DNA of 64,000 bases from Paenibacillus sinopodophylli (GTDB lineage: Bacteria > Bacillota > Bacilli > Paenibacillales > Paenibacillaceae), in NCBI RefSeq assembly GCF_005930355.1, contig NZ_VDBO01000001.1, positions 469,339-533,338 of the forward strand, given 5' to 3'. Below, one piece after another: positions 1 through 8,371 of this stretch. Numbering within the stretch: the stretch's first letter is position 1; the number at the start of each line of letters is the position of its first letter. The translations under genes were made by a program, and so were the position numbers. The notes under the pieces were generated by a model. It saw only the letters and a list, made by a program, of their open reading frames with translations. It was not told the DNA's origin and did no database searches.

Positions 1-33
1 CTGCGTGAAGCTTCCGCGGATAGCGGCAGATAA
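1..33 (+). CDS. 3' end of an unidentified phage gene (partial)
   Basis: The window opens inside a reading frame that ends with TAA at 31-33; only ten codons are visible, ending ASADSGR. It is followed after 27 bases by the next gene, whose RBS (AAAGGGG) lies in the gap, in keeping with the tight operon spacing seen throughout the phage. Nothing can be said about function. Confidence 0.4.
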   Translation: MREASADSGR

Positions 34-60
34 TACTTACGACTTAAAGGGGCTGGTAAA

Positions 61-1776
61 GTGCTGCAAATCACTATAAGCAATAACATACGCTTACGCG
101 GGGCTAGTTTACCCCTTAGGGCGGCCATTACCCAGGCGCTAACAGTAGTGAACCCGGCATATGCGAAAATGAAGGGTATGAGAAAGCCAACCTGGGGCAT
201 TAATCAAAAGCTTGAAATTTTCCTGTATGAAATGGGCGACCTGGTAGTACCCAGGGGCTTCGAATCAACATTGCGCGGTTTACTAAAAACACAGGGAATT
301 AACCCGGTAGATGTTATACGGTATAACCTTATTGAACCCGCCAGCGTAAACTTCGGCCCTTGGATCGGCCACGAACTGCGGGATTATCAGCAGCCCGCAG
401 TAGACGCCGTACTAAAACAGGGCGGCGGAGTACTTGAAAGCCCCGCAGGAAGCGGTAAGACGTTAATGGGCTTTCGAATCGTACAGGCCTGGGGCCAGCC
501 GACCTTATGGCTAACCCATACATTGGACTTATTAGACCAAAGCGCGAAGGCCGCGAAATCTTTCCTAGGTGACGTTGGCGAAGTCGGGATAATCGGCGAA
601 GGGAAAGTAACCTGGGGCAGCGGTAAGCTTTTCGTAGCTACTGTACAGACCCTAGGGGCTAACCCGACGCTGGTAGCGACCCTGGCAGGCCTTGTAGGCG
701 TAGTTGTCGTAGATGAAGCGCACCATTTCCCTTCGCAGCAATTTGTAGAGGTCGCTGGGAAATTTCCCGCAAAGCATTTACTAGGGCTTACCGCGACGCC
801 ACAGCGTAAAGACGGCTTGGAAAGCTTTATGTACGCTGGGTTAGGGCCTACGGCTTACGCAGTAAAGCGTGACGGTATGTACGAAGCTGGGGCGCTGGTT
901 CTGCCCGAAGTTAAATTCGTATACACCGAATACGGCAGGGAAAAAGGATTTGCCGGGGCGCTGGAGGTAGACGACAGCGCTGGCGAATTCGTCGAAAACA
1001 GCGTAGACGCTGGCGGCGAAGACTTGGACTATGGGGCGCTTCTAAAGGAACTTACCGAAGACCCGAAACGCGCGAAGCTGGTAGCCGAAAACGTACTGGA
1101 AAGCTGCTTTAAGGTAAGCCCGAAAGGAGGGGCCGTAATTGTACTGGCCGATAGCGTACGCTACCTTTTCAAGCTGCGTGACCTGGTAGAAACTTTCGCC
1201 CGGTCTAAGCTAGGCGTCGTACCACGTATGGCCGTCGTTCATGGCGGGCTTACGAAGTTAACCTGGCGTAAATGTAAGAAGACCGACCCAGGCGCTAGGC
1301 GTAACGAACGCCTTAAAAGATGGGAACGGCAGGAAGTACAATACACCGAAGCCGAATTCGCAGACTGGCAAGTAACGCCTTCGCAGCGTAAAGCCATTAT
1401 GGAAAGCGCGAAAGGTAAGAAACTAGACATACTTTTCGCTACGTCGCAGTTGGTTAAGGAGGGGCTGGACATTCCGAACCTTTACGACGGACACCTAGCT
1501 ACCCCGCAGCGCGGCGATGGTAGGAACGCGGCAAATGGTTCGGGAATTGAACAGGCAATAGGTCGAATTATGCGGCCCGATCCGAATAACCCGGATAAGG
1601 TAGCGACTTGGTACGACTACGTAGACGGTAGCGACGGTACATTTTACGACCAATATTTAAGCAGGCGAAAGGTTTATACCAGGCTGGGTATCACGCTAGC
1701 GAAGAAGCCCCGGACAAAGAAGGACGCTATTAAGGACTTCCTTGTAAATATGCCAGGATTCGACCTTCCGCTATAA
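61..1776 (+). CDS. Phage superfamily II DEAD/DEAH-type DNA helicase
   Basis: A 571-residue ATP-dependent helicase or translocase expected to act in phage DNA replication or recombination. The Walker A motif PAGSGKT lies near residue 130, the Walker B box VVVDEAHH near 220, and the motif III-like GLTATPQRKDGL near 243. The C-terminal RecA lobe ends in EQAIGRIMRP near 500, which is motif VI with its arginine finger. The layout resembles the ResIII-like helicases that phages carry in replication modules. The start is GTG at 61, chosen because AAAGGGGCTGG stands just upstream. It is first in a run of replication genes, with primase-helicase and polymerase downstream. It could also work in recombination-dependent replication or anti-restriction; the sequence alone cannot decide. 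Confidence 0.9.
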   Translation: MLQITISNNIRLRGASLPLRAAITQALTVVNPAYAKMKGMRKPTWGINQKLEIFLYEMGDLVVPRGFESTLRGLLKTQGINPVDVIRYNLIEPASVNFGPWIGHELRDYQQPAVDAVLKQGGGVLESPAGSGKTLMGFRIVQAWGQPTLWLTHTLDLLDQSAKAAKSFLGDVGEVGIIGEGKVTWGSGKLFVATVQTLGANPTLVATLAGLVGVVVVDEAHHFPSQQFVEVAGKFPAKHLLGLTATPQRKDGLESFMYAGLGPTAYAVKRDGMYEAGALVLPEVKFVYTEYGREKGFAGALEVDDSAGEFVENSVDAGGEDLDYGALLKELTEDPKRAKLVAENVLESCFKVSPKGGAVIVLADSVRYLFKLRDLVETFARSKLGVVPRMAVVHGGLTKLTWRKCKKTDPGARRNERLKRWERQEVQYTEAEFADWQVTPSQRKAIMESAKGKKLDILFATSQLVKEGLDIPNLYDGHLATPQRGDGRNAANGSGIEQAIGRIMRPDPNNPDKVATWYDYVDGSDGTFYDQYLSRRKVYTRLGITLAKKPRTKKDAIKDFLVNMPGFDLPL

Positions 1777-1799
1777 ACGACGTAGGGGGATTAATTCAA

Positions 1800-2159
1800 A
1801 TGATAAATTGTTATCCGCAGAAAGTGCCGTTTTTCAAGGCCGTTAAGCTTTTGTTTACCCGCAGGCTTTGGCTGGCTATACACATGAGTGAGTTGGGACA
1901 GCCGACAGCTGCGCAGGTATTGTACGACAAGCCGAAAGGTGCGCAGCCGCTTACAGAGGAAGTAATCGAAAAACAGCGTCAGGCTGCGCAGGAAGCCCAA
2001 TCAGTAGCCCTAGCATTAGAATCAGCACAACTAGCCCTGGAAGTAGCGCAAGAGCCCCGGCAGGCCGAACAAGCCCCGCAGCCGAAGTACTCGACGCGTT
2101 ACACGCCACCGCCAAAAAATAGAAAGCAGCGAAGGGCTGAAAGGAAGGAGAAAAAATGA
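1800..2159 (+). CDS. Small charged phage protein, unknown function
   Basis: 119 residues. The N-terminal 30 are basic and aromatic. The middle (about 50-90) is rich in Ala, Gln and Glu and is probably a long helix. The C-terminus is very basic with prolines (PPPKNRKQRRAERKEKK). The tail could bind nucleic acid, but no known family is recognised. It starts with ATG behind GGGGG at 1785-1789 with a rather long spacer; an internal ATG at 1884 is an alternative start. Its stop codon overlaps the next start by 4 bases, so the two genes are probably translationally coupled. Confidence 0.6.
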   Translation: MINCYPQKVPFFKAVKLLFTRRLWLAIHMSELGQPTAAQVLYDKPKGAQPLTEEVIEKQRQAAQEAQSVALALESAQLALEVAQEPRQAEQAPQPKYSTRYTPPPKNRKQRRAERKEKK

Positions 2160-2881
2160 GTTTTCAAGTAAAGCTGCTGCGATACAGCGACCCCGACCGT
2201 AAGCACCTAGCCCATGCGGCGGCGGTATACCTGGGGAAACCCGATACCAACAACGTGCGCCGACCGCTTAGCCTAATTAAGAAACGTGACGCCCTTAATA
2301 TCTTCCGTGGAGAAAGCGCGCGCTTCGAATTCAAGGCTAGTAAAGTTGTCTACGACCACCTGGTAACCTACACGACGGCGAATATGCGGGCCTGCGGCGG
2401 TCTGCGGGCGAACCCAGCCAGCGAATTCGTAATGCCCCCCGAAGCAATAGGAACGGGGTACGAAGACAGCTTGCGAAAAGATGGCGAAGCAGCCCTGGAA
2501 GCCTACCAATGGCATATCAACGGAATTGACCCGGCAACCAGTGAACCGAAGGAAAAAGCAAGGCTGCAAGCAGCCCGCGCCGTTGCCCCTATGTCCGTGA
2601 AGCTTCATTTCATTATCGAATTCAATTTCGCCACGCTGGCAGAAGCCCTATTCCCTCAAAGGATATGGACGCCAGGCGCGCAGCTGGATACGTACCAGGT
2701 AGTTCAAGAAATGTACCGTATGGTACACGCACAAGACCCAGAACTGTGGGACACCTTTTACAGCTATTACGGCCCGGACTTCCGCACCTGGGCAGCGGCC
2801 TACGGAAAGCTTATGAAGGAAGACCCTGCGCTGCTGCTTAGCATTCTGGATAAATACCCCATGAAATCTATGTGGGGGTAA
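2156..2881 (+). CDS. Phage protein of unknown function in the replication module
   Basis: 241 residues without a signal peptide or membrane segment; predicted to be a soluble mixed alpha/beta protein. The first 80 residues are rich in Lys and Arg (KVKLLRYSDPDRKHLAHAAAVYLGKP), and the C-terminal half is aromatic (LWDTFYSYYGPDFRTW). No family is recognised. The start overlaps the stop of the previous gene. It lies between the SF2 helicase and the primase-helicase, so a replication accessory role is an inference from position only. A 7-bp stem hairpin follows the stop at 2883-2904. Confidence 0.65.
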   Translation: MSFQVKLLRYSDPDRKHLAHAAAVYLGKPDTNNVRRPLSLIKKRDALNIFRGESARFEFKASKVVYDHLVTYTTANMRACGGLRANPASEFVMPPEAIGTGYEDSLRKDGEAALEAYQWHINGIDPATSEPKEKARLQAARAVAPMSVKLHFIIEFNFATLAEALFPQRIWTPGAQLDTYQVVQEMYRMVHAQDPELWDTFYSYYGPDFRTWAAAYGKLMKEDPALLLSILDKYPMKSMWG

Positions 2882-2882
2882 G

Positions 2883-2904
2883 GTTACGGCAGGCAGCCCG
2901 TAAC
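2883..2904 (+). terminator. Hairpin, possible weak terminator
   Basis: GTTACGG pairs with CCGTAAC across an 8-base loop just after the upstream stop codon. A run of seven T residues follows only after some 15 bases, so it is a poor intrinsic terminator. It could instead protect mRNA ends or attenuate readthrough. Confidence 0.35.
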
Positions 2905-2938
2905 ACCCAAGCAAGGCAAAATTTTTTTACCCAGATCA

Positions 2939-2953
2939 TTATCTGTAGATAAC
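2939..2953 (+). promoter_or_regulatory. Operator-like palindrome, copy 1 (TTATCTGTAGATAA)
   Basis: TTATCT and AGATAA form perfect inverted arms around GT. The site lies 57 bases before the ATG at 3010 and is preceded by an A/T block and TTTTTTTACC. The same arrangement recurs before the methyltransferase (6985) and polymerase (8331) genes. A dimeric regulator site is likely. Confidence 0.5.
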
Positions 2954-3009
2954 GATTGGCAACGGCGAAAGCCTTGACCATAAAAACAAACGAAAAGAGG
3001 AATTTTCAA

Positions 3010-3858
3010 ATGACAACAGCAAACGGAAATGTACCAGCAGTACAGGCAAAGGGCGCGCTAGCGCTGGCAAACGTAGGGGCTAACTATATCGCGGAAGTCA
3101 TTCAGGCGAAGCAAGCGGCGTTCTTGGAAGTTAACGAAGGGCTGGACTTCGATTACGTCCGCATGGGTCAATACTTGAAAATCAACAAAAAGGGTAACTT
3201 CGTAGAAGCGCGCGACCTGGAAGTATCCTATGGCGACACACTCGACGTCGTAATCGCACAAGGCGAAACGCGCTGGGTACTATGGGGCGGTGACGAAACC
3301 CCGGAAAAAGGTAGTCTTATCGTTTCCCTGCCTGCGAAAGAAGAACTTCTGCCCGAAGAAATGACAGGCCTTACTAAAGTGCAAATCGGTAAACGTATGG
3401 TAATGAAAGCCGAACAATCGGCGCGGGCTACACTAGATAACTGGCTGGCTACAACGGCACAAACCGACCCTTCCGTACTTGACCGCTACAGCCAGGAAGA
3501 CCTACAGCTGCGATATCTGGCGTATATCGTCCCTGTAAAATTCCTTTCCCCGGACGAAAGCCCGAAGATTTACCTTATGAACTTCGCGCCTGGTGATACG
3601 TTCGGCTGGGGGCAGTACGGTATGGCGATCTTCGACGGTAAATTTAAGTCTATCGGTGTACCAGCGAACAGCAGCGCGAAGCACGTAGTAACGCGCCTTA
3701 CGACCGAAGAACGCACGAAAGATACGACTTCCTGGCTGGGAATTAACTTTAACTGCCTAGGGTTGTTCAATCCAGCAGATTACGGTATCGACCCTTCTGC
3801 TACTGAATTCGAAGCCGGAGAGGTAGAAGTAGCGGAAGACGAAAAAGCTAAAGCTTAA
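3010..3858 (+). CDS. Phage replication-module protein, possible nucleic-acid-binding protein
   Basis: 282 residues, acidic C-terminus (EFEAGEVEVAEDEKAKA). ATG at 3010 is chosen because AAAGAGG stands 8 bases upstream; a TTG 54 bases earlier lacks an RBS. The region around residues 30-100 reads as beta-rich (YVRMGQYLKINKKGNFVEARDLEVSYGDTLDVVI), and the middle is alpha-helical. The acidic tail and position directly before the primase-helicase resemble single-strand DNA-binding proteins in other phage replication modules, but no family match is recognised, so this is inference. It is preceded by operator-like palindrome copy 1. Confidence 0.6.
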   Translation: MTTANGNVPAVQAKGALALANVGANYIAEVIQAKQAAFLEVNEGLDFDYVRMGQYLKINKKGNFVEARDLEVSYGDTLDVVIAQGETRWVLWGGDETPEKGSLIVSLPAKEELLPEEMTGLTKVQIGKRMVMKAEQSARATLDNWLATTAQTDPSVLDRYSQEDLQLRYLAYIVPVKFLSPDESPKIYLMNFAPGDTFGWGQYGMAIFDGKFKSIGVPANSSAKHVVTRLTTEERTKDTTSWLGINFNCLGLFNPADYGIDPSATEFEAGEVEVAEDEKAKA

Positions 3859-3885
3859 AAATTTACTAGAAGGTAGGGCGTCTAC

Positions 3886-6800
3886 ATGGCAAGGGAACCA
3901 CAGATAGCTGATTTTAAATTCGTAGACGCCTGGCATACAAATGACAGCGGGCAGCCTGTACCTTGGACGCGGGTAGAATACCCAGAAGGCGTCAAGAAGT
4001 ACCAGCAGGAGGAAGCGAATAACTTCAACTGTTTCTGTACTGTACAGCGCTATACCAGCAAAAGCAGGGGGGCGCGGGGCGAAAGCTTTATCGCCCCTTT
4101 GTATTTTGACTTGGATTATAAGACAGACCCCGCAGTAAGCCAGGCAGACGCAGTTAAGCTTATCGAATTTTTTATGAACGAACTGGAAATACAGGAAACC
4201 GATATTCATTTATATTTTTCAGGAAGCAAAGGTTTTCATATTTTAATAGACTTTCAGGCCCTGGACATTAAGCCCGGCACAGAATTGCACAAGGTTTATA
4301 AGCATATCGCGGGCTACCTGGTACACAGGTTAAGCCTTCGTGCTTTAGACCTCGTAGTATATACGTCTTCGCGTATGCTGCGGCTGCCAAACAGCATTCA
4401 CAGCGGGACGAAGCTTTTTAAAATTGAATTAAGCATAGACGAACTTCGAACGAAGACCCTAGAAGAAATTAAAGGCATGGCTAACGGCCCCCGCCTTTAT
4501 CCTGTTTTAGACCCTGCCCAGCGTAAAGCAGCGCGGGATATGCGACCGAAGGCCGTCCTATTTTATGAGGATAAAGAAAAGGAATGGCGCGAAGCTGCTG
4601 CTACTTCTGTGAAAAAGTTTGCCGAAGAATTCAACTTCCGCAAGGATAGGCCACCTGTCTGCGTAACGGATATTATGACAAGCGGCTGGAAGAAGGACGG
4701 TGACCGAAACCAGGCGACTGTACAGCTGGCCGCCTACTATAAAGAAGCAGGCCACCCGAAGGAAGAAGCCTTAAAATTGCTGGAAGAATGGGTACGTAAG
4801 CATACCAGCGCGGGCAGCAAATACGACGCTGAACAGCGGGTAGCCAATACGCGTAGCGTCGTAGAAGCCGTCTACGATAAGGACAATGGCTATAAGTTTG
4901 GCTGTGCCTTTATCCGGGCACTGCATGGTGAAAAGATACCAGGAAGCCAGGACTACGACCGGGTAGCCTGCGCTGGGGCCTTATGCCATTGCCTAAAAAA
5001 AGCCACTAACGATGATAGCAAATCTGTGAGCCTTCACCTGGCCCATACTGGCGACGCAGAACTGCACGGCAAATTGGTTAAAACCCAAGTAATGGTGGCC
5101 GGAAAGAAACATACGCCCTATATCGTGCCTTCCAAGATTGAATATTATTGCTGGGGCCGTAAGGATTGTAAGAAAACGCATTGCCCGCTTTACGATATTC
5201 CCAGCCATACACTTTTCAAGGACTTAGGCGTAGGCGATCCTGAACTGCTTGAAATGACGGCGACCGCGAAGGATAACATTACGGGAATCCTTCGGACTAT
5301 TTCGGGTATCCCAGCCTGCAATAAGTACAATACCGAAATTTCGGAAACGACGAACGTAGAAGAACTGCTGGTCATTCCCATGGCCGAATCGGGTAGTACA
5401 GAATCCGAAGAAGGTAAGGGGCGGTACGTCATGCGGAAGGCGTATGCTATCGGCAAGTCGGACGTAACCGAGAATAAATACTATGAAATTACAGGACACG
5501 TATTTCCGCACCCGAAGAATCAGGAAGCTACGATATTGGTTAAGGAAGCAAAACCGTTGCAGGACGTCGTAGACAGCTTCAAGTTAGACGACGCGGTTAA
5601 GGAGCAGCTAGAAGCCCTGCGTCCCGCCAGCTACACAGCGGAAGCAATCGAAGAAAAGCTAGCGGCTATTTGTGCGGATCTTACCTATAACGTAACGAAA
5701 ATTGTAGAACGTGACGAAACGCTGCTAGGCGTTTTACTTACTTACCATAGCGTCCTGCGTTTCAATGTGCCGTGGACTAGCCTACCAATTCGGGGCTGGC
5801 TGGAATTAAAAGTAGTAGGGGATACGGGAACAGGGAAAAGCGAGCTTATCGAAGGCATACGGAAGTTTACAGGGCTTGGTAACCGCGTAAACGCGGAAAG
5901 TACCAGCCGTACCGGGCTTACGTACAAAATGGAGCAAAGCGGAAGTGCTGGGGCCTGGTACATCGTATGGGGCGTGTGGCCGCTTTCGGACAAAGAACTA
6001 ATATGGATTGACGAAGACACGGGGATAGAAAAAGAGAACTACGGCGAAATGACCCTAGCGCGCAGCGACGGACGGCTGGAAGTTAAGAAGGCTGTTACCG
6101 CTGAAACGCCATGCAGGGTACGTGCTATTCTTTCCGGGAACCCGCCGAAGGGTCGCAGGCTGGCAAGCTACGGCCAGGGCGTAGAAGTGCTGCGGGACAT
6201 TTTCAATAATGAAGATATTCGCCGTTTTGACTTCGCGGTATTTATGCGAATGAACGACGTAAGCGCCGAAGAATATACCCGACAGCTGCCGACGTATCCC
6301 AGCTTCATAAATTCTGAAACGCTTAAAAATAACATTCTTTTCGCCTGGTCAAGAAAGCCCGAACACGTAATTTTTAATGCCGACACCGTAGACCGCATTC
6401 TGGAAGTTGCTACCGAACTTTCTAAAATCTACGGAAACGCTAGCGACGTCCCGCTGGTATCGCCTTCCGATCAGCGTAACAAGATAGCCCGCCTTTCGGT
6501 TGCTCTGGCAGCATTGACCCACAGCGTAGACGAATCGGGTGAAAGAATTGTCGTATGGCCGGGGCATGTAGATTTTATAAGGGAATACCTTAAAAGCTTG
6601 TATAACGCGCCGGGCTGCGGTCTTAACTACTACGCGAAACTGGCAATTAAGGAAGAAGAACTGGACGCGGAAAAGTACGGTAGAATCACGGAAAAGCTGC
6701 GGGAGTTATCGACGCTTAAACACGACCTGGCCTACTACAAATTCGTTAAGCTATTCGCCCAGCAGCAGTATCTTCGGCAGAATGACGTTGAAGCCATGCT

Positions 6801-6966
6801 GGCGATAGAAAAGGAAGAAGGGAAGGCCATTATCGCCCTGCTGGCTAATATGCGAATGATTCAGCAGACTAGCGGTGGCTACCGCAAAACAGCCCGGTTC
6901 AATGCCTTCATAGCCAAGCTTTTCGAGGAAGGTCTGTTCGATAATATGGAAGACGACTTTATCTAA
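3886..6966 (+). CDS. Archaeo-eukaryotic-type primase fused to MCM-like AAA+ replicative helicase
   Basis: 1026 residues. The N-terminal part shows the AEP primase signature: YFDLD at 73-77 (metal-binding acidic pair), SGSKGFHI at 112-119 (the S-x-H type motif) and RMLRLPNSIHSGTKL at 163-176. The middle (about 420-435) has clustered Cys/His (YYCWGRKDCKKTHCPLYD) that could bind zinc. The C-terminal half is an AAA+ ATPase with Walker A VVGDTGTGKSE near 643-653, Walker B LIWIDEDTG near 704-712, and an arginine region IRRFDFAVFM. This agrees with MCM-like helicases, and MCM-type proteins with AEP domains are known from Bacillus prophages. It should prime and unwind DNA at the phage fork, with the family A polymerase encoded downstream. 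Confidence 0.85.
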   Translation: MAREPQIADFKFVDAWHTNDSGQPVPWTRVEYPEGVKKYQQEEANNFNCFCTVQRYTSKSRGARGESFIAPLYFDLDYKTDPAVSQADAVKLIEFFMNELEIQETDIHLYFSGSKGFHILIDFQALDIKPGTELHKVYKHIAGYLVHRLSLRALDLVVYTSSRMLRLPNSIHSGTKLFKIELSIDELRTKTLEEIKGMANGPRLYPVLDPAQRKAARDMRPKAVLFYEDKEKEWREAAATSVKKFAEEFNFRKDRPPVCVTDIMTSGWKKDGDRNQATVQLAAYYKEAGHPKEEALKLLEEWVRKHTSAGSKYDAEQRVANTRSVVEAVYDKDNGYKFGCAFIRALHGEKIPGSQDYDRVACAGALCHCLKKATNDDSKSVSLHLAHTGDAELHGKLVKTQVMVAGKKHTPYIVPSKIEYYCWGRKDCKKTHCPLYDIPSHTLFKDLGVGDPELLEMTATAKDNITGILRTISGIPACNKYNTEISETTNVEELLVIPMAESGSTESEEGKGRYVMRKAYAIGKSDVTENKYYEITGHVFPHPKNQEATILVKEAKPLQDVVDSFKLDDAVKEQLEALRPASYTAEAIEEKLAAICADLTYNVTKIVERDETLLGVLLTYHSVLRFNVPWTSLPIRGWLELKVVGDTGTGKSELIEGIRKFTGLGNRVNAESTSRTGLTYKMEQSGSAGAWYIVWGVWPLSDKELIWIDEDTGIEKENYGEMTLARSDGRLEVKKAVTAETPCRVRAILSGNPPKGRRLASYGQGVEVLRDIFNNEDIRRFDFAVFMRMNDVSAEEYTRQLPTYPSFINSETLKNNILFAWSRKPEHVIFNADTVDRILEVATELSKIYGNASDVPLVSPSDQRNKIARLSVALAALTHSVDESGERIVVWPGHVDFIREYLKSLYNAPGCGLNYYAKLAIKEEELDAEKYGRITEKLRELSTLKHDLAYYKFVKLFAQQQYLRQNDVEAMLAIEKEEGKAIIALLANMRMIQQTSGGYRKTARFNAFIAKLFEEGLFDNMEDDFI

Positions 6967-6984
6967 AAAATTTTACTTATATCG

Positions 6985-6999
6985 TTATCTGTAAATAAC
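6985..6999 (+). promoter_or_regulatory. Operator-like palindrome, copy 2
   Basis: TTATCTGTAAATAAC lies 20 bases before the methyltransferase start, with AAAAAATTTTAC beginning 19 bases upstream of it. One base in the right arm departs from the perfect palindrome of copy 1. Spacing of the A/T block and the palindrome matches copy 3 exactly. Confidence 0.5.
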
Positions 7000-7018
7000 A
7001 GTGGAGGGGTAGACGCTA

Positions 7019-8344
7019 ATGCCTTTATTAGTAAATGACTTTTTTTGTGGTACTGGGGGTATGGGCCTGGGATTTATCCGGGCCGGTTATACGGTAGCAA
7101 AAGCCTGGGACTTCGATACACATGCTGTAAAGTCCTATCGGGAAAACGTAGACCATAGCGCAGAACAGGCTGATATTACACATCTTACCTGGAAGGACGT
7201 TCCTAAAGCACATGTATGGACGTTTGGATTCCCTTGCCAAGATTTAAGCGTAGCTGGGCATGGCGAAGGGATTAAAGTTAAATGCACTTCTTGCGCCCAT
7301 GAATTTATTATGTCGGCTGAAACGGAAAGCTGCCCAGAATGTAATAACGGTAAATTTAGAGCGGCGAATCGAAGCGGTATGCTTTTTGAAATTATGCGCC
7401 TGCTGGAAGAAATACGGGAGAATGACCCGGATAAACTGCCTGAAGTTATCCTGGCCGAAAATGTTAAAAAGCTGCGACCTTTAATTCCCGTTTTAGGTAA
7501 CGCCTTCGCTATACAGGGCTATGTTATGCAAGAACCTAACTTATACAATTCGAAATACTGGGGCGTAGCCCAAAGCCGCGAAAGGTACTACGTAGCTGGG
7601 ATTCGTAAAGACTTGCCGCAGGAAGGCTTCGCTTACCCGGTAGAAGACACACAGCGGCCCATTCCTAAACTAGCCGACTTCCTGGATACGGACGCACCCG
7701 AAAAGTATTACGTATCGGATGAAAAAGCCCGGAAAGTCATAGACGACGCCCTTAAACGACTGGAAACGCTAGGTAGCACCCACGCGGCTATAACGCCCGA
7801 TCGTATGGAAAGGCGGCAAAACGGGCCGCGGGCTAAAGCCGATAACGATCCTATGTTTACGCTAACCGCACAAGACTTGCATGGGGTAATCGTAGATACC
7901 CGTAATACAAGGAACGGCAGGGGCGTTTACTCTGAAACCACAGTGCCGGCCCTTCTTTCTACGGACTACAAGGAACCTAAATCAGTTATTGAGCAGCAGC
8001 CAGGGATTAGCGTCGTAGGTATTTTGGATAATCAAGGTACGACGCAAGAACACAATAACCGCGTACATGACCCCGAAGGCATTAGCCCGACGTTAACCGC
8101 TGTAAGCGGCGGCACACATCACATAAAGATTTTCGACTATAGCCGTTATCGTGTTCGCAGGCTTACACCTACCGAATACGGCAGACTACAAGGCTTTCCA
8201 ATGGATACCTGGAACCAGGTAGTAAGTGACAGCCAGGCATACAAGCAATTCGGCAACGCCGTAACAGTAGGCCTGGCAGAAGCCCAGGCTATTGCGATAA
8301 CTGACTATCTAAAAAATTTTACCCCTGCTGTTATCTGTAAATAA
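7019..8344 (+). CDS. C5-cytosine DNA methyltransferase with inserted zinc ribbon
   Basis: 441 residues. Transfers methyl groups from SAM to cytosine C5 in DNA, probably shielding phage DNA from host restriction. Motif I is FFCGTGGMGLGF (8-19), motif IV FPCQDLSVAG (71-80) with catalytic C73, motif VI ENV (147-149), motif IX RRLTPTEYGRLQGFP, motif X QFGNAVTVGLA. Directly after motif IV, C89-x2-C92 and C105-x2-C108 form a zinc-ribbon-like insert not found in minimal enzymes of this family. RBS GGAGGGG is strong. No restriction endonuclease gene is adjacent, so it is an orphan enzyme. The recognition sequence cannot be read from the protein. Confidence 0.93.
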   Translation: MPLLVNDFFCGTGGMGLGFIRAGYTVAKAWDFDTHAVKSYRENVDHSAEQADITHLTWKDVPKAHVWTFGFPCQDLSVAGHGEGIKVKCTSCAHEFIMSAETESCPECNNGKFRAANRSGMLFEIMRLLEEIRENDPDKLPEVILAENVKKLRPLIPVLGNAFAIQGYVMQEPNLYNSKYWGVAQSRERYYVAGIRKDLPQEGFAYPVEDTQRPIPKLADFLDTDAPEKYYVSDEKARKVIDDALKRLETLGSTHAAITPDRMERRQNGPRAKADNDPMFTLTAQDLHGVIVDTRNTRNGRGVYSETTVPALLSTDYKEPKSVIEQQPGISVVGILDNQGTTQEHNNRVHDPEGISPTLTAVSGGTHHIKIFDYSRYRVRRLTPTEYGRLQGFPMDTWNQVVSDSQAYKQFGNAVTVGLAEAQAIAITDYLKNFTPAVICK

Positions 8345-8345
8345 T
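8331..8345 (+). promoter_or_regulatory. Operator-like palindrome, copy 3
   Basis: TTATCTGTAAATAAT overlaps the last codons and stop of the methyltransferase gene and stands 27 bases before the polymerase start. AAAAAATTTTAC again begins 19-20 bases upstream, this time inside coding sequence. A partial repeat (GTTATCTGTATG) overlaps the polymerase start codon at 8363-8374. Confidence 0.5.
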
Positions 8346-8371
8346 GAACGACGAAAGTAGGTGTTATCTGT

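Noticed and set aside
2956..3009. TTG start giving a longer form of the 3010 gene
   Set aside because: No RBS before the TTG, whereas AAAGAGG precedes ATG 3010; the extra residues also overlap the operator-like region.
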